Shown: piece after piece, positions 59,930-64,000 of the stretch | Layout: every line of letters starts with the position of its first letter | Position numbering within the stretch: the stretch's first letter is position 1 | Source of the DNA: Devosia sp. RR2S18 | GTDB lineage: Bacteria > Pseudomonadota > Alphaproteobacteria > Rhizobiales > Devosiaceae | NCBI RefSeq assembly: GCF_030177755.1 | Contig: NZ_CP126539.1 | Coordinates: forward strand, 3,532,001 to 3,596,000 | Length of the DNA stretch: 64,000 nucleotides | Direction: 5' to 3' | The notes under the pieces: model-generated | Told to the model about the DNA's origin: nothing | The model's input: only the letters and a program-made list of their open reading frames with translations | Database searches by the model: none | Translations under genes and position numbers: made by a program

Positions 59930-60027
59930 TCTGGTTGCCCCCGCTTGCTTGCCGAAGGCTTATGCCGGTAAAGCCAAGCCACTCGCAAGCCCTCTGCTGC
60001 ATCTTCCATACAAGTTCAGGAGGCATT

Positions 60028-60066
60028 ATGGTGCCCCCGATTTGCTCGGAGACTTTCTGCCCATGA
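60028..60066 (+). CDS. Putative 12-residue leader peptide overlapping uxuB-type start
   Basis: ATG 60028 with a perfect AGGAGG four bases upstream encodes MVPPICSETFCP and stops at a TGA whose first base is within the ATG of the downstream gene (60063). It could couple translation of the reductase. Confidence 0.45.
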   Translation: MVPPICSETFCP

Positions 60067-61532
60067 TGCGCCTCAGCGCCACCATCCTCGCCCAGCCCCA
60101 TTCAGGTCTTGCCCTTCCTGCCTATGATCGCAGCAAGATCACCCCCGGCATCGTCCATCTGGGCATCGGCGCTTTCCATCGCGCGCACATGGCTGTTTAC
60201 GTCGACGACCTCCTGGGAGAGCACTCCGACTGGGCTATTGTCGGGGCCAGCCTCCGCCGCCCCGACACCAAGGAGGCCCTTGCGCCACAGGAAGGGCTCT
60301 ATACGGTCGCCGTCCGCGATGCTGCCGGCACCCACCCCCGCATCATCGGCTCCATCCTCGATGTGCTCGATGCCAATACTGAGCGCGAGGACCTGCTGGC
60401 CCTTCTGGCCGACCCTCAGATCCGCATCGTCTCGCTGACGGTCACTGAAAAGGGCTACTGCCATGACCCCGCAACCGGCGAGCTTGACGAAAATCATCCC
60501 GACATCGTCCACGACCTCGCCAACCCGAGTGCGCCCAGTTCGGCACCCGGCATGCTGGTCGAAGCCCTCACGCGCCGGCGCAACAACGGAATTGCCCCCT
60601 TCGCGGTGATGAGTTGTGACAATTTGCCGTCCAACGGTGCAACAGTCCGTCGCATCGTTTCGCGGTTTGCGCTGCTGCGCGAGGAGGCTCTGGGCGCCTG
60701 GGTTGCCGAGGAAGTGGCCTTTCCCGGCACCATGGTGGACCGCATCGTCCCCTCCACGACCGACGCCGACCGCGCCGCTGTTGCCGAGCTCATCGGGGCC
60801 GAAGACGCCTGGCCGATCATGACCGAGCCCTTCACCCAATGGGTGATCGAGGACAATTTTCCCCAGGGCCGCCCGCCTTTCGAGACAGTCGGCGCCCAGC
60901 TGGTCAACGATGTCGAGCCGTTCGAACGCATGAAGCTGCGCATGCTCAATGGCAGCCATTCGAGCATGGCATATCTCGGCTATCTCGCTGGTTACGAATA
61001 CATTTCTGACGTTATGGGCGACGACAACTACGTCAAGCTCATCCATGGCCTGATGACCGAAGAGGTCATGCCTACCCTCCACATGGAAGGGGTGGACCTG
61101 GGCTCCTATCGGGACCAGCTGCTTGACCGCTTCCGCAATCCGGCCCTCCAGCACCGCACCTGGCAGATCGCCATGGATGGCAGCCAGAAGCTGCCGCAGC
61201 GCCTGCTCGGCACCATTCGCGACCGGCTCGCGGCCAATCAGCCCATCGACCGGCTGGGCCTCGGCGTCGCCGCCTGGATGCGCTATGTGACCGGCGTTGA
61301 CGAAAAGGGCGAGAACATCGACGTGCGCGATCCGCTCGCTATGCGCATGCTCGCCATTGCGGCCGACGCCGGTGACGACCCCAAGGCTCTATTCACCGGG
61401 CTCGTGGCACTGACGGAGATCTTCGGCAGCGATTTGGCCGACAACGAAGTCTTCGCGTCCACCGTCACCCGCCATCTCGAGAGTCTATTTGACCAGGGCG
61501 CCGCCGAGACGGTGGCGCAGCTTGTGAGCTAG
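60063..61532 (+). CDS. uxuB: Mannitol dehydrogenase-family oxidoreductase, probable fructuronate reductase
   Basis: 489 residues, polyol-specific long-chain dehydrogenase. N-terminal IVHLGIGAFHRAHMAVY (Rossmann start), SLTVTEKGYC, MSCDNLPSNG, and the catalytic K-x5-N-x2-H signature in MKLRMLNGSHSSMAYLGYL. The divergent kdgK suggests fructuronate to mannonate reduction in glucuronate catabolism; mannitol 2-dehydrogenase is the alternative. ATG 60063 (or 60066) overlaps the stop of a short leader frame. It ends tail-to-tail with the amidohydrolase gene; the CTAG at 61529-61532 serves as stop on both strands. Confidence 0.88.
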   Translation: MMRLSATILAQPHSGLALPAYDRSKITPGIVHLGIGAFHRAHMAVYVDDLLGEHSDWAIVGASLRRPDTKEALAPQEGLYTVAVRDAAGTHPRIIGSILDVLDANTEREDLLALLADPQIRIVSLTVTEKGYCHDPATGELDENHPDIVHDLANPSAPSSAPGMLVEALTRRRNNGIAPFAVMSCDNLPSNGATVRRIVSRFALLREEALGAWVAEEVAFPGTMVDRIVPSTTDADRAAVAELIGAEDAWPIMTEPFTQWVIEDNFPQGRPPFETVGAQLVNDVEPFERMKLRMLNGSHSSMAYLGYLAGYEYISDVMGDDNYVKLIHGLMTEEVMPTLHMEGVDLGSYRDQLLDRFRNPALQHRTWQIAMDGSQKLPQRLLGTIRDRLAANQPIDRLGLGVAAWMRYVTGVDEKGENIDVRDPLAMRMLAIAADAGDDPKALFTGLVALTEIFGSDLADNEVFASTVTRHLESLFDQGAAETVAQLVS

Positions 61533-62293
61533 CCGAACCGCTCGCTACGGCGCGCCTGCCGCGCCGTCTGCAAACATGTTGCGATCCGGCCGGACCAGAA
61601 GTTGACGCCGGTCGGATCGAGGATTTCGTCGTGCCTGATCTCGATCATGGTGGCCTCGAGCCCGCGTCCATCGCCATGCCGTTCCAGGGTGAGCGTGATG
61701 CCCTGCAATGCGGCGTACGGCAGGTTCCAGCCCACATTCATGGCGGGGTCCTCCGCCTGGAGGGCATCGAAGAAGGCTTGCGTGAAGCGGATGTCTACTC
61801 CGTGGATGACGCCAATTGGCCATGGACGCGCCACGCCGTGGTAAACCGGCGTGAAGGAGTGCATACACACAAGAATGGTCTCCTGCCCCGCATGCCTTCG
61901 TGCCTCCAGCAGCGTTTCGATAGACGCATGGTAAGGCCGGTGGAAGTGATCGATCCGGAACTGCCGTTCTTCGGCCGAGATGTTCTCGTTACCCGGAATG
62001 CGGGTTGCCTCCGACAGGGTCCAGATCAGGTCCGGCGCTTCCAGGGAGCGGTTGGGATCGACGATCAGCCGAGAAAAGGTCGACTGCACCAGCGGCGCGT
62101 CCAGCATTTCCGAGAGGTGACGACTGACGGCGAGGGCCCCGGGATCCCAGGCGATGTGACTGAGCCGTTGGCTCGGAGTCAGGCCGAGATCGCCATATTG
62201 CGCCGGGAGGTGGTTGGAGGCGTGGTCGCACACAATGACGAAAGGGGAGGGCCCCCGTGCGTTCGAGACCAGCACCGATTTTTCTGCCAGCAC
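61529..62293 (-). CDS. N-formylglutamate amidohydrolase family protein
   Basis: 254 residues. FGase family, last step of one histidine degradation route, but also used for related N-formyl or similar amides. Motifs: FVIVCDHASNHLPAQYGDLG (zinc-binding DHAS), HIAWDPGALAVSRHLSEML, DPNRSLEAPDLIW, LVCMHSFTPVY. GTG start. No hut genes adjacent, so the true substrate is uncertain. Confidence 0.9.
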   Translation of the reverse strand: MLAEKSVLVSNARGPSPFVIVCDHASNHLPAQYGDLGLTPSQRLSHIAWDPGALAVSRHLSEMLDAPLVQSTFSRLIVDPNRSLEAPDLIWTLSEATRIPGNENISAEERQFRIDHFHRPYHASIETLLEARRHAGQETILVCMHSFTPVYHGVARPWPIGVIHGVDIRFTQAFFDALQAEDPAMNVGWNLPYAALQGITLTLERHGDGRGLEATMIEIRHDEILDPTGVNFWSGRIATCLQTARQARRSERFG

Positions 62294-62373
62294 GTCGAGT
62301 GAATTCCAGAGCGAGAAGGGTGACGAGGGCTTGCTAGTCCCCTGTCATGTTGAGTGTCAACGCTGCTCCGCCG

Positions 62374-63234
62374 CTATTGTTCACCGGGCCTAAGCTGGGT
62401 GAAGCCGCTAGCACTGAGCACGATGTTGCGGTCGATATGCCCCACCGCTTCTTCGTCCTTGCCAGCATAGTCCAGACGCGACAGGACACTGCGAATGAGA
62501 TTGAGCCGGGCGCGTTTCTTATCGTTGGACCTGATGATCGTCCAGGGTGCATGCGGGCAGTCGGCCCGGCGCAGCATCTCGTCGCGCGCTTCAGAATAGG
62601 CGTCCCACTTGGACAGTGCCTCGAGGTCGATCGGCGACAGCTTCCACTGCTTGAGCGGATCGTGGCGGCGATCGTGGAAGCGCTGGAGCTGCATCTCGCG
62701 CCCGATCGACAGCCAGAACTTGAATAGATGAATGCCGTCTTTGGTAATCCGCTTCTCGAACTCGGGCGCCTCTTCGAGAAAGTGGTCGACCTCCTCGGGA
62801 GTGGCAAAGCCCATAACCCGCTCGACGCCAGCCCGATTATACCAGGAGCGGTCAAACAGCACCGTTTCCCCTGCTGCCGGCATCCAGTCGACATAACGCT
62901 GGAAGTACCACTGCGTTCGCTCCCGATCGTTGGGCTTGGGCAGAGCGGCGATGGTGGTGTAGCGTGGGTTTAGGTTTTCGAGATAGCGCTTGATGGTTCC
63001 GCCTTTGCCGGCGGCATCGCGTCCCTCGAAGACAATCATGATGCGTTCGCCGCTTTGCGCCAGATGCGCCTGAAGCCGCACAAGCTGCACCTGCAGAGCA
63101 TACATCTCCGCCTCATAGGTCTTCTTGTCGAGCTTGTCCGCGTAGGGGTAGCCGCCCGAAGTCAGTGCCTCGTCCTTGATGAAGGCTGGCAGCTCGGGGT
63201 TCTCGATGTCGAATTGCTCGAAAGGGTCACTCAC
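62374..63234 (-). CDS. ppk2: Polyphosphate kinase 2
   Basis: 286 residues, single PPK2 domain. Uses polyphosphate to phosphorylate nucleoside mono- or diphosphates. Walker A FEGRDAAGKGGTIKRYLENL, lid residues in PNDRERTQWYFQRYV, Walker B VLFDRSWYNRAGVERVMGF, and the closing FWLSIGREMQLQRFHDRRHDP and WTIIRSNDKKRARLN. The one-domain length fits PPK2 class I. GTG start. Divergent from the phoR-like gene, in line with a phosphate theme. Confidence 0.94.
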   Translation of the reverse strand: MSDPFEQFDIENPELPAFIKDEALTSGGYPYADKLDKKTYEAEMYALQVQLVRLQAHLAQSGERIMIVFEGRDAAGKGGTIKRYLENLNPRYTTIAALPKPNDRERTQWYFQRYVDWMPAAGETVLFDRSWYNRAGVERVMGFATPEEVDHFLEEAPEFEKRITKDGIHLFKFWLSIGREMQLQRFHDRRHDPLKQWKLSPIDLEALSKWDAYSEARDEMLRRADCPHAPWTIIRSNDKKRARLNLIRSVLSRLDYAGKDEEAVGHIDRNIVLSASGFTQLRPGEQ

Positions 63235-63322
63235 GCCTGTTGCTCCGTTGTCATATTTACCGTGCTATACGATTAGCCTCGTCCGCAAGGGGCGCGGCAC
63301 CACCCCGATCTGCAAAGTGAAC

Positions 63323-64000
63323 ATGGACGAGCCCAGTTCAAGCCAGCCATCCCATCGCCTGTCGACGCTAGCCGCCCGCATGGTCGCGCAGGCGGGGCTG
63401 GTTGCCGGGCTGGGCGGCATCTTCTTCGCTTTGGCGCTGTTTGGAGATCTCAGCGTAGGCGGCGCCGTTGTCGGCTTCATCGCTTCGGCCGCAGCAATCG
63501 CCGTCATTCCCTCTGGCATCGTCACCATCACCCGCACCATCGAACGGCAGCGCGAACAGCAGCCGCAGCAGCCTGCCATTACCGATTTCGCCGATGCGCT
63601 CACCGAACCCTGCATGATCCTTGATCGTCGTGCCGTTGTCGTTCACGCCAATGCCGCAGCCGTGCGCCAGTTCCCAGCCGTGACGCGTGCCATCCCCATA
63701 ACGCTCTTTCTGCGCAATCCCGAACTGCTGCAGGCGATCGAAGCCGTTGTCCGCAACGGCGAAACGCGCTCGGTGGAACTTCATGAAACGGTACCCTCCG
63801 AAACCTGGGACAAGGTCATGGTGGCGCCGCTCCGCCGGGCAGGCGTGGAGTGGCTCAACGACGACAACCGCCAACTGGTCATCACGGTGCAAAGCCTAAC
63901 CGAACTCAAGCGGGTCGATGCGCTGCGGACCGACTTCATCGCCAATGCCAGCCATGAGCTGCGCACCCCGCTGGCTTCCCTCTTGGGCTTCATCGATACG
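63323..64000 (+). CDS. phoR: PhoR-like sensor histidine kinase (partial, 3' end outside window)
   Basis: 226 residues visible, frame open to the window edge. Two N-terminal membrane helices (about 23-60) are followed by a PAS domain (ADALTEPCMILDRRAVVVHA) and the start of HisKA with the H box FIANASHELRTPLASLLGF. This short-loop, one-PAS layout is that of the phosphate-regulon kinase PhoR. Gene name is inferred; the pst-phoU-phoB genes that would confirm it lie outside. Confidence 0.82.
   Translation, partial: MDEPSSSQPSHRLSTLAARMVAQAGLVAGLGGIFFALALFGDLSVGGAVVGFIASAAAIAVIPSGIVTITRTIERQREQQPQQPAITDFADALTEPCMILDRRAVVVHANAAAVRQFPAVTRAIPITLFLRNPELLQAIEAVVRNGETRSVELHETVPSETWDKVMVAPLRRAGVEWLNDDNRQLVITVQSLTELKRVDALRTDFIANASHELRTPLASLLGFIDT

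Overview
The window is a G+C-rich chromosomal segment of an alphaproteobacterium of the order Hyphomicrobiales (Rhizobiales). The support is a gcrA cell-cycle gene, the argD-argF-hslO order, an STAS-cheY-cheA-cheW-mcp operon, DUF3618/DUF2382/DUF2254 stress proteins, and promoter elements of the EcfG type (GGAAC-N17-GTT). A Devosia-like genus is my guess, not something the sequence proves. The left edge cuts a chemoreceptor gene and the right edge cuts a phoR-like kinase gene.

Layout. 1-6.7 kb: a minus-strand chemotaxis operon with translationally coupled junctions, then a separate HD-GYP response regulator. 7-9.1 kb: gmd-fcl for GDP-L-fucose. 9.2 kb: tRNA-Gly(CCC). 9.6-14.5 kb: M48 lipoprotein protease, Ca/Na antiporter, small membrane protein, MscS channel, YqaA/DedA protein and uppP. 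14.7-20 kb: a plus-strand envelope/stress block (DUF3618, holin-X family, two DUF2382 proteins) and an AAA ATPase. 21-25.4 kb: a divergent version of the E. coli yjfIJ/yjfKLMC set (PspA-like protein, DUF350, DUF1190, DUF2491, DUF2170, glutathionylspermidine-synthase-like ATP-grasp). 25.4-34.1 kb: more stress and envelope genes, including a second DUF3618/holin-X pair on the other strand, a YciE/DUF892 protein, a zinc alcohol dehydrogenase and an SRPBCC protein. 34.1-39.4 kb: a cytochrome c oxidase locus with a fused subunit I-III. 40-44.6 kb: GFA protein, gcrA, argD, argF, hslO.

45,493-49,285 is a 3.8-kb IS1595-type element with perfect 25-bp terminal inverted repeats. It interrupts a family 2 glycosyltransferase gene. 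Besides the transposase it carries a tRNA-Gly-like gene with an odd anticodon arm, an XRE regulator, an antitoxin/PIN-toxin pair whose toxin is frameshifted, and two coiled-coil plus winged-helix proteins that face inward from the two ends. This is the most unusual object in the window.

49.4-64 kb: lipid kinase, ABC exporter with an attenuator-like leader, a large PAS/GAF hybrid kinase, PilZ protein, ring-cleavage dioxygenase-like VOC protein, DUF924, kdgK diverging from a fructuronate reductase-type gene (hexuronate catabolism), N-formylglutamate amidohydrolase, PPK2 and the phoR-like kinase.

Much of 10-34 kb looks like one functional theme: envelope integrity and general stress. Several of its genes have GGAAC-N17-GTT elements a few tens of bases before the start codon, which suggests control by an EcfG-type sigma factor.
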